A stretch of 64,000 nucleotides of DNA from Caballeronia ptereochthonis (GCF_001545075.1 NZ_FCOB02000014.1:62001-126000), one strand, 5' to 3'; counted from the first letter of the stretch, positions 36,642 through 47,276 are shown. Program-made: numbers and translations. The notes: generated by a model not told the origin, from the sequence alone.

Positions 36642-37703
36642 ATGATTCTCGTGACGGGCGGCGCCGGGTTCATCGGCGCCAATTTTGTATTGGATTGGCT
36701 CAAAGACTCCGACGAATCCGTTCTCAACGTCGACAAGCTGACGTACGCGGGCAATCTCGGCACCCTCAAGTCGCTGAAGGACGATGCCCGTCATGTCTTC
36801 GCGCGCGCCGATATTTGCGATCGCGCCGCGATCGACGCACTACTCGCCACACACAAGCCGCGCGCGATTCTGCATTTCGCCGCCGAAAGCCATGTCGACC
36901 GGTCGATTCACGGCCCCGCGGATTTCGTGCAGACCAATGTGGTCGGCACGTTCACCTTGCTCGAAGCCGCGCGCATGTACTGGAGCAAGCTGCCCGAAGC
37001 CGAAAAGCAGGCTTTCCGCTTCCTGCATGTCTCCACCGACGAGGTGTTCGGCTCGCTCTCGGCGACCGATCCGCAATTCTCCGAGACCACGCCGTATGCG
37101 CCGAACAGCCCTTACTCGGCCACGAAGGCCGGCTCGGACCATCTCGTGCGCGCGTACCACCATACGTACGGCTTGCCGGTTCTGACCACCAACTGCTCGA
37201 ACAACTACGGGCCGTACCAGTTCCCCGAGAAGCTGATTCCGCTGATGATCGCCAACGCGCTCGCGGGCAAGCCGCTGCCGGTGTACGGCGACGGCCAGAA
37301 CGTGCGTGACTGGCTGTACGTCGGCGATCATTGCTCCGCGATACGCGAGGTGCTCGCGCGCGGCACATCCGGCGAGACGTACAACGTCGGCGGATGGAAC
37401 GAGAAGAAGAATCTCGAGGTCGTGCACACGTTGTGCGATCTGCTCGACCGTGCGCGGCCGAAGTCGAGCGGTTCGTATCGCGATCAGATCACTTACGTGA
37501 CGGATCGTCCCGGTCACGATCGCCGCTATGCGATCGACGCGCGCAAGCTCGAGCGCGAGCTCGGCTGGAAGCCCGCCGAAACCTTCGAGACCGGACTCGC
37601 GAAGACGGTCCAGTGGTATCTGGACAATCAGGCGTGGGCGGACGAAGTCGCTTCCGGCGAATACCGGAAATGGGTGGAAACGAACTACGCGCAGCGCGCG
37701 TGA
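36642..37703 (+). CDS. rfbB: dTDP-glucose 4,6-dehydratase
   Basis: A 353-residue NAD-dependent dehydratase (RmlB), second step of dTDP-L-rhamnose synthesis. [11 protein letters not shown] cofactor loop at residues 5-15, the SR/DE catalytic segment STDEVFGSL and the [11 protein letters not shown]yr/Lys pair are present. First gene of the set rfbB-A-C-D, order typical for Burkholderia O-antigen loci. Confidence 0.97.
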   Translation: MILVTGGAGFIGANFVLDWLKDSDESVLNVDKLTYAGNLGTLKSLKDDARHVFARADICDRAAIDALLATHKPRAILHFAAESHVDRSIHGPADFVQTNVVGTFTLLEAARMYWSKLPEAEKQAFRFLHVSTDEVFGSLSATDPQFSETTPYAPNSPYSATKAGSDHLVRAYHHTYGLPVLTTNCSNNYGPYQFPEKLIPLMIANALAGKPLPVYGDGQNVRDWLYVGDHCSAIREVLARGTSGETYNVGGWNEKKNLEVVHTLCDLLDRARPKSSGSYRDQITYVTDRPGHDRRYAIDARKLERELGWKPAETFETGLAKTVQWYLDNQAWADEVASGEYRKWVETNYAQRA

Positions 37704-37713
37704 GGGAGTCGTG

Positions 37714-38607
37714 ATGGCGCGCAAAGGCATCATTCTCGCGGGCGGCTCGGGCACGCGGCTCTATCCGATCACGCATGTCGTGTCGAAGCAGCTCCTGCCG
37801 GTGTACGACAAGCCGATGATCTACTACCCGCTGTCCACGCTGATGGTCGCGGGCATTCGCGACGTGCTCATCATCTCGACGCCGCAGGACACGCCGCGCT
37901 TCGAGGCCATGCTCGGCGACGGCAGCCAGTGGGGCATGAACATCCGGTACGCGGTGCAGCCGTCTCCGGATGGCCTAGCGCAGGCGTTCATCATCGGGCG
38001 CGAGTTCGTCGGCAACGATCCGTCGGCGCTGATTCTCGGCGACAACATCTTCTACGGGCACGATCTCGCCAAGCAGCTGGAGAGCGCGAGCGCGCGCACC
38101 GACCGCGCCACGGTGTTCGCGTATCACGTGCACGATCCCGAGCGCTACGGCGTCGTGTCGTTCGACCGCAACTTCAACGCGCTCTCCATCGAGGAGAAGC
38201 CCGCGAAGCCGCGCTCGAACTACGCGGTCACGGGACTGTACTTCTACGACAACGAAGTCTGCGACATCGCCGCCGACATCAAGCCTTCCGCGCGCGGCGA
38301 GCTCGAGATCACGGACGTCAATTCGCGCTATCTGGAGCAGAAGAAGCTCGATGTCGAAATCATGGGCCGCGGGTATGCCTGGCTCGATACCGGCACGCAC
38401 GATTCGCTGATCGAAGCGGCGACCTTCATCGCCACGCTGCAGAAGCGCCAGGGTCTCGTCGTCGCCTGTCCGGAAGAGGTTGCGTTCAGGCGCGGCTGGA
38501 TCGACGAGGAGCAGCTGACGCGCCTCGCGAAGCCGCTCGAAAAGAACGCCTACGGTCAATATCTGCTCAATCTTCCCAAGGACCAAGTTGCATGGCCATC
38601 CAGGTAA
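37714..38607 (+). CDS. rfbA: Glucose-1-phosphate thymidylyltransferase
   Basis: A 297-residue nucleotidyltransferase (RmlA), first step to dTDP-L-rhamnose. The N-terminal [14 protein letters not shown] loop binds d[22 protein letters not shown] and ILGDNIFYG follow. It begins 10 bases after rfbB, and its end overlaps rfbC by 16 bases. Confidence 0.97.
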   Translation: MARKGIILAGGSGTRLYPITHVVSKQLLPVYDKPMIYYPLSTLMVAGIRDVLIISTPQDTPRFEAMLGDGSQWGMNIRYAVQPSPDGLAQAFIIGREFVGNDPSALILGDNIFYGHDLAKQLESASARTDRATVFAYHVHDPERYGVVSFDRNFNALSIEEKPAKPRSNYAVTGLYFYDNEVCDIAADIKPSARGELEITDVNSRYLEQKKLDVEIMGRGYAWLDTGTHDSLIEAATFIATLQKRQGLVVACPEEVAFRRGWIDEEQLTRLAKPLEKNAYGQYLLNLPKDQVAWPSR

Positions 38608-39143
38608 CCGCTACTGCTTTGCCCGAAGTCCGGATCATCGAGCCGAAGGTATTCGGCGATGCACGGGGCTTCTTCTATGAAAGCTTCAATGGCCGGGAAT
38701 TCGCCGAGCACGTCGATGGCGGCGTCGAATTCGTGCAGGACAATCATTCGCGCTCGGGCCGCGGCGTGCTGCGCGGGCTGCACTATCAGATCGAGCACGC
38801 GCAGGGCAAGCTCGTGCGCGTGGTGGAAGGCGAAGTCTTCGATGTGGCCGTGGATATCCGCAAGAGTTCCCCGAACTTCGGCAAGTGGGTGGGCGTGAGG
38901 CTGTCGGAGGAGAATCACCGGCAACTGTGGGTGCCGCCCGGCTTCGCGCATGGCTTCGTCGTGTTGTCGGAGGCCGCGCAGTTCCTCTACAAGACGACCG
39001 ACTACTGGTATCCCGAGCACGAGCGCAGCATCGTCTGGAATGATCCGGCAATCGGCGTCGACTGGCCGATCGACTTCGAGCCGGTGCTGGCCGCGAAGGA
39101 CGCAGCCGGCAAGCCGCTCGCCGACGCCGAGGTCTACGCGTGA
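38592..39143 (+). CDS. rfbC: dTDP-4-dehydrorhamnose 3,5-epimerase
   Basis: A 183-residue cupin-fold epimerase (RmlC). [11 protein letters not shown], the catalytic His in GVLRGLHYQ, and the Tyr in FLYKTTDYW are visible. Overlaps rfbA upstream and rfbD downstream. Confidence 0.96.
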   Translation: MAIQVTATALPEVRIIEPKVFGDARGFFYESFNGREFAEHVDGGVEFVQDNHSRSGRGVLRGLHYQIEHAQGKLVRVVEGEVFDVAVDIRKSSPNFGKWVGVRLSEENHRQLWVPPGFAHGFVVLSEAAQFLYKTTDYWYPEHERSIVWNDPAIGVDWPIDFEPVLAAKDAAGKPLADAEVYA

Positions 39144-40054
39144 GCGGCGCGGCGACGACGGCGGCCGCCGGACGCACGATCCTCGTCACGGGAGTGAGCG
39201 GGCAAGTGGGCTTCGAGTTGCGGCGGGCATTGCAAGGGCTCGGCCGCATCGTGACCGTGGACCGCGCCGCGCTCGATCTCGCCGATCCGGCGAGCATCCG
39301 CGCCTGCGTCGGCTCGGTGCGGCCGGACGTGATCGTGAATCCGGCGGCCTACACCGCGGTCGATCAGGCCGAGCGCGAGGCAGACGCCGCGCGCGCGATC
39401 AACGTCGTGGCGCCCGCGGTGCTCGCGGAAGAAGCGAAGCGCCTCGGCGCATTGCTCGTCCATTATTCGACCGACTATGTCTTCGACGGCACGAAAGCCG
39501 ACGCCTACCGCGAGGACGACGCCACGAATCCGCAGAATGTCTATGGCGCGACCAAGCTCGAGGGCGAACAGGCCATCGCCGCTTCCGGGGCGTCGCATCT
39601 GGTCTTCCGGACGAGCTGGGTGTACGGCACGCGCGGCCGCAACTTCCTCCTGACGATGTTGAAGCTCGCGCGCGAGCGCGACGAATTGCGCATCGTGGCC
39701 GATCAGATCGGCGCGCCGACGTGGTCGGCCACGATTGCCGCGCTGACCGCGTCGGTCATCGCGCAGGGCGTCGGGAGCGAGGACGGCCTCGCCGCGTGGG
39801 CGAGAAGGAAAAGCGGCATCTACCATCTGAGCGCGAGCGGCTCGACCTCGTGGGCCGGCTTTGCCGAAGCCATCTTCGCCGAAGCGCGGCTCGAGCATCC
39901 GCCTCGCGTCGTCCCGATTCCGGCTTCCGAGTATCCAGTGCCCGCGCGGCGGCCGGCGAACTCCCGGCTGGATGTGTCGAAACTCGCCCGCGAGTTCGGA
40001 CTCGTTGCGCCGGATTGGCGTGAAGCGCTTTCGCTGTGCCTGGCGTCGGACTGA
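39140..40054 (+). CDS. rfbD: dTDP-4-dehydrorhamnose reductase
   Basis: A 304-residue SDR (RmlD) making dTDP-L-rhamnose. Starts with GTG overlapping the rfbC stop (GTGA). TGVSGQVGFELRRAL cofactor loop, NPAAYTAVDQAE, the YGATKLEGE Tyr/Lys pair and SWVYG are all present. Confidence 0.95.
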   Translation: MSGAATTAAAGRTILVTGVSGQVGFELRRALQGLGRIVTVDRAALDLADPASIRACVGSVRPDVIVNPAAYTAVDQAEREADAARAINVVAPAVLAEEAKRLGALLVHYSTDYVFDGTKADAYREDDATNPQNVYGATKLEGEQAIAASGASHLVFRTSWVYGTRGRNFLLTMLKLARERDELRIVADQIGAPTWSATIAALTASVIAQGVGSEDGLAAWARRKSGIYHLSASGSTSWAGFAEAIFAEARLEHPPRVVPIPASEYPVPARRPANSRLDVSKLAREFGLVAPDWREALSLCLASD

Positions 40055-40056
40055 GC

Positions 40057-40971
40057 ATGCAAGAGAACCTGTCGGATGCGCGCCTTGCGCGGCTCGGCGC
40101 CGTCGTCGTGTTCTATCATCCCGACGCCGGCTGCATCGACCGCGCGAACCGGCTCGCGCGCTGGTGTCGCTGTGTCGTGGTGGACAACACGCCCACGCGC
40201 GAGGAGAGCGAGCGCATCGGCGCGCAACTGGACGATGCGGTCGTGTATCTGCCGAATCACGCGAACGTCGGCATTGCGACGGCGCTCAATCAAGGGATCG
40301 AGCGGCTGATTGCGGACGGTTACGAACTCGCCATGCTGTTCGACCAGGACAGCGAATCGACGCTCGAGCTCATCAGCGGGCTGGCGGGCGTGCTGCGGGC
40401 CAGCATCGCACGGCGCGAGCCGGTGGCGCTCGTCGGACCGGCATATGAAGATGCGCGTCTGCGCGGGCTCGCGCCGTTCGTGCGGTTCGGATACTTCAGG
40501 CTCCAGCGCGTGATGCCGGCCGGCGACGCGCCGCTCGACGTGGACTTTCTCATCAGTTCCGGCTCGTGCGTGAATCTCGCGTGCTGGCGCGACATCGGTC
40601 CGATGGACGACGCGCTTTTCATCGACTTCGTCGATACCGAGTGGTGCATACGCGCGAAATCGCGCGGGTTTCGCGTGCTGGGCGTGCCGTGGATCAGCAT
40701 GACCCACGAACTCGGCGAAGCGCCGGTGCGCGCGTTCGGCCGCAACTATCCGATGCACAGCCCCGTGCGTCACTACTACCTGTTCAGGAACGCCGTCGCG
40801 TTGCTCAAGCGCGGCTACGTGCCGTGCACCTGGAAGTCCACCGAGCTCATCAAGCTGCCAGTGCGTCTCGTGATCTACGCGTGCTTCGTGCCCGACGGCC
40901 GCACGCACGTGAAGATGGCGCTGCGGGGCTTGTGGCATGGGCTGATCGGGCGTCTGGGTCCGCTGGCCTGA
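40057..40971 (+). CDS. Family 2 glycosyltransferase, rhamnosyltransferase-like
   Basis: A 304-residue GT-A enzyme. The N-terminus VVVFYHPDAGC with DNTPTREESERI and LFDQDSES (DxD-type site), and the ISSGSCVNLACW segment, match the RfbF/RfbG rhamnosyltransferase group, which add rhamnose from dTDP-L-rhamnose. It begins 2 bases after rfbD, so use of that product is likely. One C-terminal hydrophobic stretch may associate with the membrane. The acceptor is unknown. Confidence 0.88.
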   Translation: MQENLSDARLARLGAVVVFYHPDAGCIDRANRLARWCRCVVVDNTPTREESERIGAQLDDAVVYLPNHANVGIATALNQGIERLIADGYELAMLFDQDSESTLELISGLAGVLRASIARREPVALVGPAYEDARLRGLAPFVRFGYFRLQRVMPAGDAPLDVDFLISSGSCVNLACWRDIGPMDDALFIDFVDTEWCIRAKSRGFRVLGVPWISMTHELGEAPVRAFGRNYPMHSPVRHYYLFRNAVALLKRGYVPCTWKSTELIKLPVRLVIYACFVPDGRTHVKMALRGLWHGLIGRLGPLA

Positions 40972-40988
40972 AGCGGGCTCAGGCTCGA

Positions 40989-42935
40989 TCAGTCGAACTG
41001 CCCGATGCGCGGCTCGTCGGCGAGCGCGAACGGAGGCCGCGAGGTATCGAGCGAGAGGTTCGGGTTGTAGGCCGGGTCGTGCAACAGCACGTCGCCCCAG
41101 CGGCTTTCCATCAGGCGCACTTCGCGCTGGAAGCGCTGGAATTTCTCCGGCGCCATGTCCGTGCCGCGCGTCGCCGATTCATGGTGGTAAAGCTCGGCGT
41201 GCGGCGTCCATACGTTGCGATAGCCCGCTTCGCGCACGCGAATGCAGAAGTCGACGTCGTTGAACGCGACGGCCAGTTCCTCGTCGAGTCCGCCGACTTC
41301 CTCGTAGATCGACTTGCGGATCACGAGGCAGGCCGCGGTCACGACGGAGAGATTCTGCGCGGCCATCGCGCGGCCGAAATAGCCGGGTGCGCCGCGGCGA
41401 ATCTTATAGTGCATGTGACCGGCGATGCCGCCCAGGCCCAGCACGACGCCGCCGTGCTGCAAGGTGTCGTTGGGATACCAGAGACATGCGCCGACCGCGC
41501 CGTTGCCGGGCAGCGCGGCGATCGAAACGAGTTCCTCGAGCCAGTCGGGCGAAATCACTTCGATGTCGTTGTTCAGCAGGCAGACGAAGTCGCCCCTGGC
41601 GAGCGCGACAGCCGCGTTGTTGAGCGCCGAGAAGTTGAACGGACGGTCGTCGCGGACCACGCGCACGTTGGGGCGTGCGCGCAGCGTGTCGAAGTAGGCG
41701 AGCGTTTCGGGTTTGACGCTGCCGTTGTCGACCACGACGATCTCGAACCCCGGATACGTGCTCTTGGCGAAAATGCTTTCGATGCACTGGCGCAGCAGAT
41801 CGACGCCGTCGCGCGTGGGAATGACGATCGAAACGAGCGGGGCAGGCGAAGGCAGCGCGTAGCGGACGCGAAGCATGCCGGCGTCGCCCCCGAGCCGCGA
41901 CACGCTCGCTTTGACGCCGACGCGCGCGAGGTGCGCATCGACTGCATGCGCGCTCGCGGCGGGCGCGCGAGGCATCGTCGGAGTGCTCTGCGCGATGCGC
42001 GCGTGATAGAGCACATGCGGAATATGGCGGACCGCATCGTGTCCCGCGATCTCGACGCAGCGCAGCGCGAGGTCGTGCTCCGGGTTGTTTCCGGATGTCT
42101 CGCGCAAGCCGCCGGCCTGCCGCATCAACGCCGCTTCATAGACGCCGAGATGCGAGAAAAGGTCTTGTACGAGAAAAAGCTGCGGATTCCAGTCGCTCTT
42201 GAAATACGGCGCAACCCGTGCGCCTTCGGGCGTGAGCCGGTCTTCGTCGCTGTAGAACATGCGGGCGGACGGATGGGCATCGATTGCCTGCGCGACGAGG
42301 CAAAGCGCGTGCTCGGGCAGGATGTCGCCGTGCCCGAGGAGCGCGACGTATTCTCCCGTGACCGCTTCGGAGGCAGGGCCGTCTTCTTCGCGCGGCGAAA
42401 ACCTGATGCGCCGGTCGCTCGCGGCGTACTCGCGCAGCGTCGCGGCGACCTCGGGCGACGTCGAGGCGTCGCCCGCGATGCAGAGCTCCCAATGCGGGTA
42501 CAGTTGCGCCCGCACCGATTCGATCGTCTGGCGCAAGCTCGCGATGTCGCCGCTGCACGCCGGCACGAGGATCGATATCAGCGGCTGCTTCACGAGCGCC
42601 TGAGCTCTGGCGCGCAAGAAGGCGCGTTTCGCGTCGTCGATGCTGTCGTGCGTTTCGATCCAGCGCGCGTACGCGTCGGGACTTTCCTCGGATTGCTCGC
42701 GGCCGACGACGCGACGCCCCCGCCGCAGCATGCCGTGGATGCCTTCCTTGCGCCAGATCGCGTAGTAATGCGCGAGCGCCGCCCGCACGCCGCCGCGCAT
42801 GCGGATGTGATGCGAAACCGACTGAAGCGAGCGGCTCACCTGGCGCGCGCGCAAGACGATTCCGGAAGCCGGTTCCTGCACGGTTTCGCTGTCTTGCGAG
42901 GACGACATGGCGTCGCGCGGTGTTCGTTCGGTCAT
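40989..42935 (-). CDS. Family 2 glycosyltransferase with two GT-A domains
   Basis: A 648-residue protein. A first GT2-like domain spans about residues 110-330 (LISILVPACSGDIASLRQTIESVRAQ, MFYSDEDRL), and a second about 370-620 (PLVSIVIPTRDGVDLLRQCIESI, VVDNGSV, FVCLLNNDIEVISPDW). In the first domain the usual DxD site reads YSDED. Such tandem GT2 proteins occur in O-antigen and exopolysaccharide loci and build alternating linkages. It is transcribed opposite to the flanking genes; start at ATG 42935. Confidence 0.86.
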   Translation of the reverse strand: MTERTPRDAMSSSQDSETVQEPASGIVLRARQVSRSLQSVSHHIRMRGGVRAALAHYYAIWRKEGIHGMLRRGRRVVGREQSEESPDAYARWIETHDSIDDAKRAFLRARAQALVKQPLISILVPACSGDIASLRQTIESVRAQLYPHWELCIAGDASTSPEVAATLREYAASDRRIRFSPREEDGPASEAVTGEYVALLGHGDILPEHALCLVAQAIDAHPSARMFYSDEDRLTPEGARVAPYFKSDWNPQLFLVQDLFSHLGVYEAALMRQAGGLRETSGNNPEHDLALRCVEIAGHDAVRHIPHVLYHARIAQSTPTMPRAPAASAHAVDAHLARVGVKASVSRLGGDAGMLRVRYALPSPAPLVSIVIPTRDGVDLLRQCIESIFAKSTYPGFEIVVVDNGSVKPETLAYFDTLRARPNVRVVRDDRPFNFSALNNAAVALARGDFVCLLNNDIEVISPDWLEELVSIAALPGNGAVGACLWYPNDTLQHGGVVLGLGGIAGHMHYKIRRGAPGYFGRAMAAQNLSVVTAACLVIRKSIYEEVGGLDEELAVAFNDVDFCIRVREAGYRNVWTPHAELYHHESATRGTDMAPEKFQRFQREVRLMESRWGDVLLHDPAYNPNLSLDTSRPPFALADEPRIGQFD

Positions 42936-43395
42936 TGACGATGAAAGGCCCGGCGCCGGGCTGCATGCGCCGCGCCGTTTTCGGGCGGACCGGGAATTAT
43001 AGCGGACGCGCTTCGCCCTTCCTGGAGGGCGGGAGCCGGAAGATGCATCCAAACGTAACGAGATGAACCCGCACGGCCGCTCGCGGTCAGAATGATCCGT
43101 CGCGAAAATCACTACACCCGTGAGAAGCCCGCCTGGCAAGGCTCGCGCCGCGGCACCAGGGGCGCGTCCGAGGGGGCGCCCGGGCGCCCGTTGGAACTTC
43201 GGGGCCGCGACTATTACAATACGGCCTCGATATTCGACCGGCCCGCCGTCGGCGGGCCCGTCAGGCGGCGCATGCCGCATTCCTTGCAGTTCGGTGCGGA
43301 TGATCCGCGCTGGCCGCGCCGGCGCCAGGCGCGCCCTGGCCTCCATGGCCCCCTCGCTGAATCACAATCTGGAATCAAAAGGGTCAAACAACACG
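42936..43395. other. Divergent control region between the GT2 gene and wzm
   Basis: About 460 bases. A reverse TATAAT (43001-42996) suits the GT2 gene but no good -35 is seen. The forward promoter candidate is listed separately. An 8-bp GC stem with a 3-base loop (43240-43258) lies in the wzm leader without a T run. No protein-coding content recognised. Confidence 0.5.
43191..43220 (+). promoter_or_regulatory. Candidate sigma-70 promoter for wzm-wzt
   Basis: TTGGAA (43191-43196), 18-base spacer, TACAAT (43215-43220). It leaves a leader of about 170 bases that includes a strong GC hairpin at 43240-43258. Confidence 0.5.
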
Positions 43396-44214
43396 ATGCA
43401 ACAACAACTTACGGTACGAGGCGGCGAGACGAAAGCCGTTCTCGCCGGGCGCGATGCGCTCGACGGCCTCCATGCCTATCCGATCTGGTCGACGCTCGCA
43501 TGGCAGGACATTCGTCAGCGCTACCGGCGCTCGATGCTCGGGCCGCTCTGGATCACGCTCACGATGATCGTGACCATCGCGGGGATGGGGCCGCTCTACG
43601 GCGCGCTGCTCAACATCAGCATGGAAGAGTTCGTGCCTTATCTGGCGCTCGGCATCATCACCTGGGGTCTCATTTCCACGCTCATCCTGGAAGGATGCCT
43701 CGTCTTCACGGGCGCGGACAGCATCGTGCGATCGGTGCGCCTGCCCATGACCCTGCACGTCTTTCGAACAGTTTACCGAAACTTGCTGTTCTTCTTCCAC
43801 AACATTCTGGCCTACGTGCCGGTCATGATCTACCTGAGGATCCTGCCGCGCGCCGAATGGCTCATGGCGATCCCGGGCCTCGTGATCATCATCGTCGCCG
43901 CCGTTCCGCTCAACATCATCCTCGGCATCTTCTGCGCGCGCTTTCGCGACATGCAGCCGATCGTCGGCAGCGTCGTGCAGCTGGCGTTCTTCCTCACGCC
44001 GATCTTCTGGAAGCCCTCGGCGCTCGGGCATCGCGCGTACGTGGCCGAATACAACCCGCTCTTCATGTTCGTCGAGCTCGTGCGCGCGCCGTTGTACGGC
44101 TCGCCGCTCAATCCGACGGTGTATATCGGCGCCGGCATCACGACGTTGATCCTGTATGCGATCGCGATTCCGCTGTTCATTCGCTTCCGCTCTCGCATCG
44201 CGTTCTGGATCTAA
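43396..44214 (+). CDS. wzm: Polysaccharide ABC transporter permease (Wzm)
   Basis: A 272-residue ABC-2 type permease with six membrane helices. The amphipathic start YPIWSTLAWQDIRQRYRRSMLGPLWI is the hallmark of Wzm/KpsM-type exporters. It moves lipid-linked O-polysaccharide across the inner membrane with the ATPase encoded next. Start at ATG 43396. Confidence 0.93.
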   Translation: MQQQLTVRGGETKAVLAGRDALDGLHAYPIWSTLAWQDIRQRYRRSMLGPLWITLTMIVTIAGMGPLYGALLNISMEEFVPYLALGIITWGLISTLILEGCLVFTGADSIVRSVRLPMTLHVFRTVYRNLLFFFHNILAYVPVMIYLRILPRAEWLMAIPGLVIIIVAAVPLNIILGIFCARFRDMQPIVGSVVQLAFFLTPIFWKPSALGHRAYVAEYNPLFMFVELVRAPLYGSPLNPTVYIGAGITTLILYAIAIPLFIRFRSRIAFWI

Positions 44215-44217
44215 GTC

Positions 44218-44931
44218 ATGGCATTTCTCAAACTCGAAAACTGCAGCCTGAACCTGCCGGTGTACGGTGCCGGCAACCGGTCGCTGAAACAGATGATGCT
44301 CTCGGCCGCGACCGGAGGCCGGATCGCCGCCGACAGCCGCAAGCTGACGGTCGTCGAAGCACTGCGCGACGTGAGCCTGGAAGTGACCGCGGGAGACCGC
44401 GTGGGCCTGGTGGGTCATAACGGCGCCGGCAAGACGACGCTCCTGCGTCTGCTCGCGGGCATCTACGAGCCCAGCGCGGGCTCGTTTCGCTCGCAAGGGC
44501 GCGTGACGAGCCTGCTCGATCTGACGCTCGGGCTCGACTACGAAGCCACGGGCTACGAGAACATCGTCCTGCGCGGGCTGATTCTCGGCGCATCGAAAGC
44601 AGACATGGCGCGGCTCACGCCGTCGATCGCCGAGTTTTCGGAGCTTGGCGACTACCTGAACATGCCGGTGCGCACGTACTCGAGCGGTATGGTGCTGCGT
44701 CTCGCCTTCGCGATCGTCACGAGCGTGCACGCCGACATCCTGCTCATGGACGAATGGCTCTCCGTCGGCGATGCGGGCTTCGTCAAGAAGGCCGAGGCGC
44801 ACATGCAGGCGTTCGTCGGCAAGGCGGACATTCTCGTGCTCGCGTCGCACAACGCGAAGATCATCGAGGATCTTTGCAATGTGATCGTCGAACTGGAGCA
44901 TGGCACGGTGAAGGACGTGCGTCGCGTTTGA
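44218..44931 (+). CDS. wzt: Polysaccharide ABC transporter ATPase (Wzt, short form)
   Basis: A 237-residue ATPase. Walker A is GHNGAGKT at residues 66-73, the signature is YSSGMVLRLAFAI, and Walker B is ILLMDEWLSVGD. It ends after the nucleotide-binding domain and lacks the C-terminal carbohydrate-binding domain of long Wzt proteins, so export probably does not depend on a recognised non-reducing end cap. Lies 3 bases after wzm. Confidence 0.93.
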   Translation: MAFLKLENCSLNLPVYGAGNRSLKQMMLSAATGGRIAADSRKLTVVEALRDVSLEVTAGDRVGLVGHNGAGKTTLLRLLAGIYEPSAGSFRSQGRVTSLLDLTLGLDYEATGYENIVLRGLILGASKADMARLTPSIAEFSELGDYLNMPVRTYSSGMVLRLAFAIVTSVHADILLMDEWLSVGDAGFVKKAEAHMQAFVGKADILVLASHNAKIIEDLCNVIVELEHGTVKDVRRV

Positions 44932-45055
44932 GCGGGGCGCACGCTCGAGGCGGCGAGGGCCGCGGGACCGGCGAACCGTCATCCGGCGCGGCATGGCGGG
45001 CATCCCGTTCGGCCTCCCTATCCATGGCAAACCTCAGTCGAATAACGAGTAGCCT

Positions 45056-47230
45056 ATGCCGGGTCTGACCGTTTTCGTGACGCGCGAGCTGTTTCCTTTC
45101 ACGCCGGGCGGCATCGGCCGCGTGCTGGCGAACATGCTCGACGCCGCCCGTTCCTCGGGCGGCGGCACGCAGGGCACGGCAGTCGTGTTCCTCGGCAGGG
45201 CGATCGACGCGGCGCGCTTCGCCGCGCGCTTCCCGGGCGTGCTGCTCGTCGATGCGTCGCCTTCGACGTACCTGGAGCGCGACGAAGGGTTTCGCTATCC
45301 GCCGGCCGATCAATACACGACGCACGCGGTGCATGCGGACTCCGTCCGCGCGATGCAGGCGCTGAAGCGCCTCGAACGCGAGCACGGTCCGCTGCGTTAC
45401 GTGGAGTTTCCCGACTGGGGCGCGGTCGCGTTCGCCTCCTTGCAGGAAAAGCGGCTCGGGCTCGCGTTCGAAAGCGCGACGATGGCCGTGCGTCTGCATA
45501 CCTCGGACAGCATGCTGAGCGCGACGGAATCGAAGCCGGTCGATCGCGCGTTGCTCGCGCTCTACGACCTCGAACGCAAGGCGCTTGCCGATTGCGACCT
45601 CGTGATCGGTCAGGTGAGCGCCACCGCACAGGCGATGCAGACGTTCTTCGATTTCCACGATGACGAATGGCTGCATCGCCTGATGATCGATGCGCCGCCC
45701 GTCGTGCTCGATCACGGCGCGTCTGCGCCGTCTTCGATCATGCCGGATGCGGACACGCCGATCGTGTTTTCATCGAAGATCCAGCGCATCAAGCGGCCCG
45801 ACGTCTTCGTTCGCGGATGCAGTGACTTCCTGCGCAAGCACCCCGAGTATCGCGGCACCGTGCATCTGATGGCGATGGCGCCCGACTCCGTCTATCGCGA
45901 CGAGATCGCGCGCCTCGTGCCGGCCGATCTGGCGCATCGCTTCGTGTTCCAGGGCGACGCGGGCAGCGAGGCGCGGCACGAGCTGATCCGTCGGTCGGTC
46001 TGCGTCTTTCCGAATACGTTCGAGTCGTTTTGCCTCGCCGCCTACGAAGCATCCCTGTCCGGGGCGCTGTGCGTCGTGAATCGGGACAACCCGGCGTTCG
46101 CCGATGCTTCGCCGTGGGTCGACGGCGAGAACTGCATCAAGTTCGACGGCACGCCCGCCGATCTTTCGCGTGGACTGACCCGCGCGTTCGCGACCGGCTC
46201 GGCGTTGAACGTCGCGCGCGCGCCGGCGCATGCGCAGCCGTGGGAGGCGATCGCGCCACGCGAGATCGAATCGACGTCGGCGGGCGCGGCAGCACCGCTC
46301 GTCAGCGTTCTCGTGCCGCATCACAATCTCGGCGCCTATCTCGAGGACACCGTCAGAAGCGCGCTGGCCTCGGACTACGCGAATCTCGAAGTCGTCGTGG
46401 TCGACGACGCGTCGACCGACGCGGCGAGCATCGAGGTCGTCGAGCGTCTCGCGGCGAGCGGCGACCCGCGTGTTCGCGTCGTTCGCTCGCCGCAGAATCT
46501 CGGTCTTGCGGCGACCCGGAACGTCGCGCTCGCGCATGCCCGAGGCACGCATGCGCTCACGCTCGACGCCGACGATCTGATCGACCCGCGCTTCATATCG
46601 ATCGCGGTGAAGGGGCTGGAGCGCAATCCCGAGGTGTCGTTCGTCGTCCCGCAGACCGCCTATTTCGACGACGCGCCCAGGATCGATCCGGCACGGGCGC
46701 CCTGGCCGCAATGCATGACCTTCGTCGGCGAGGCGCGCGCATCCGGACTGCTGCAGAACCGCTTCTCCACCGCGACGATCATGGGGCGCGTCGACGCCTT
46801 TCGCAGCCTGGGCTACGACGAGTCCCTGAGCGCGTACGAAGACTGGGACATGTACATGCGCGCAGTCATGGCGCGCGGGCGGTTCATCGTCACCAATGCC
46901 GTGCACTTCCACTATCGAAGGCGCGCCGGCTCGATGATTCACAGCGAGGCGGCGCTGCGCCGCATCGGCCTGTACTACCACGACATCGTGCGCCGCAAGG
47001 CAATCAGGATCGGCCTGAACACCTTGCCGATGTATGTCGTCGAGGGAGCGGGCGGAGGGGAGTCGGTGGAGCGTTTGCGCGCGCAACTGGCCGCCTACGA
47101 GAACAGTACGGTCGTGAAGGCCGCGCTGCGCGTGCGCGCGCTCGTGAGCCGGTTGCCCAAACCCGTGCAGCTGAGCCTGAGACGCGTGGCCGGTTTCGTG
47201 CGGAAGGCACGCGCCGCGCGTCGTGGATAA
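45056..47230 (+). CDS. Bifunctional glycosyltransferase (GT4-like plus GT2)
   Basis: A 724-residue two-domain protein. Residues 1-400 are GT-B (GT4-like): FVTRELFPFTPGGIGRVLANML at the start, IVFSSKIQRIKRPDVFVRGC and the FPNTFESFCLAAYEA block. Residues about 415-660 are GT-A (GT2): PLVSVLVPHHNLGAYLEDTV, VVVDDAST and TLDADDLIDPRF as metal site. It is a close paralogue of the protein at 49320-51509. Two activities in one chain suggest processive alternation of two sugars. Confidence 0.85.
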   Translation: MPGLTVFVTRELFPFTPGGIGRVLANMLDAARSSGGGTQGTAVVFLGRAIDAARFAARFPGVLLVDASPSTYLERDEGFRYPPADQYTTHAVHADSVRAMQALKRLEREHGPLRYVEFPDWGAVAFASLQEKRLGLAFESATMAVRLHTSDSMLSATESKPVDRALLALYDLERKALADCDLVIGQVSATAQAMQTFFDFHDDEWLHRLMIDAPPVVLDHGASAPSSIMPDADTPIVFSSKIQRIKRPDVFVRGCSDFLRKHPEYRGTVHLMAMAPDSVYRDEIARLVPADLAHRFVFQGDAGSEARHELIRRSVCVFPNTFESFCLAAYEASLSGALCVVNRDNPAFADASPWVDGENCIKFDGTPADLSRGLTRAFATGSALNVARAPAHAQPWEAIAPREIESTSAGAAAPLVSVLVPHHNLGAYLEDTVRSALASDYANLEVVVVDDASTDAASIEVVERLAASGDPRVRVVRSPQNLGLAATRNVALAHARGTHALTLDADDLIDPRFISIAVKGLERNPEVSFVVPQTAYFDDAPRIDPARAPWPQCMTFVGEARASGLLQNRFSTATIMGRVDAFRSLGYDESLSAYEDWDMYMRAVMARGRFIVTNAVHFHYRRRAGSMIHSEAALRRIGLYYHDIVRRKAIRIGLNTLPMYVVEGAGGGESVERLRAQLAAYENSTVVKAALRVRALVSRLPKPVQLSLRRVAGFVRKARAARRG

Positions 47231-47276
47231 TGCTTCCCGGCGAGTCCCCCGAGGGCCGGAAATATCAGGATATCGT

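Noticed and set aside
43384..45030. Reverse open frame of 548 codons over wzm and wzt
   Set aside because: Antisense to the ABC transporter pair; no protein family features.
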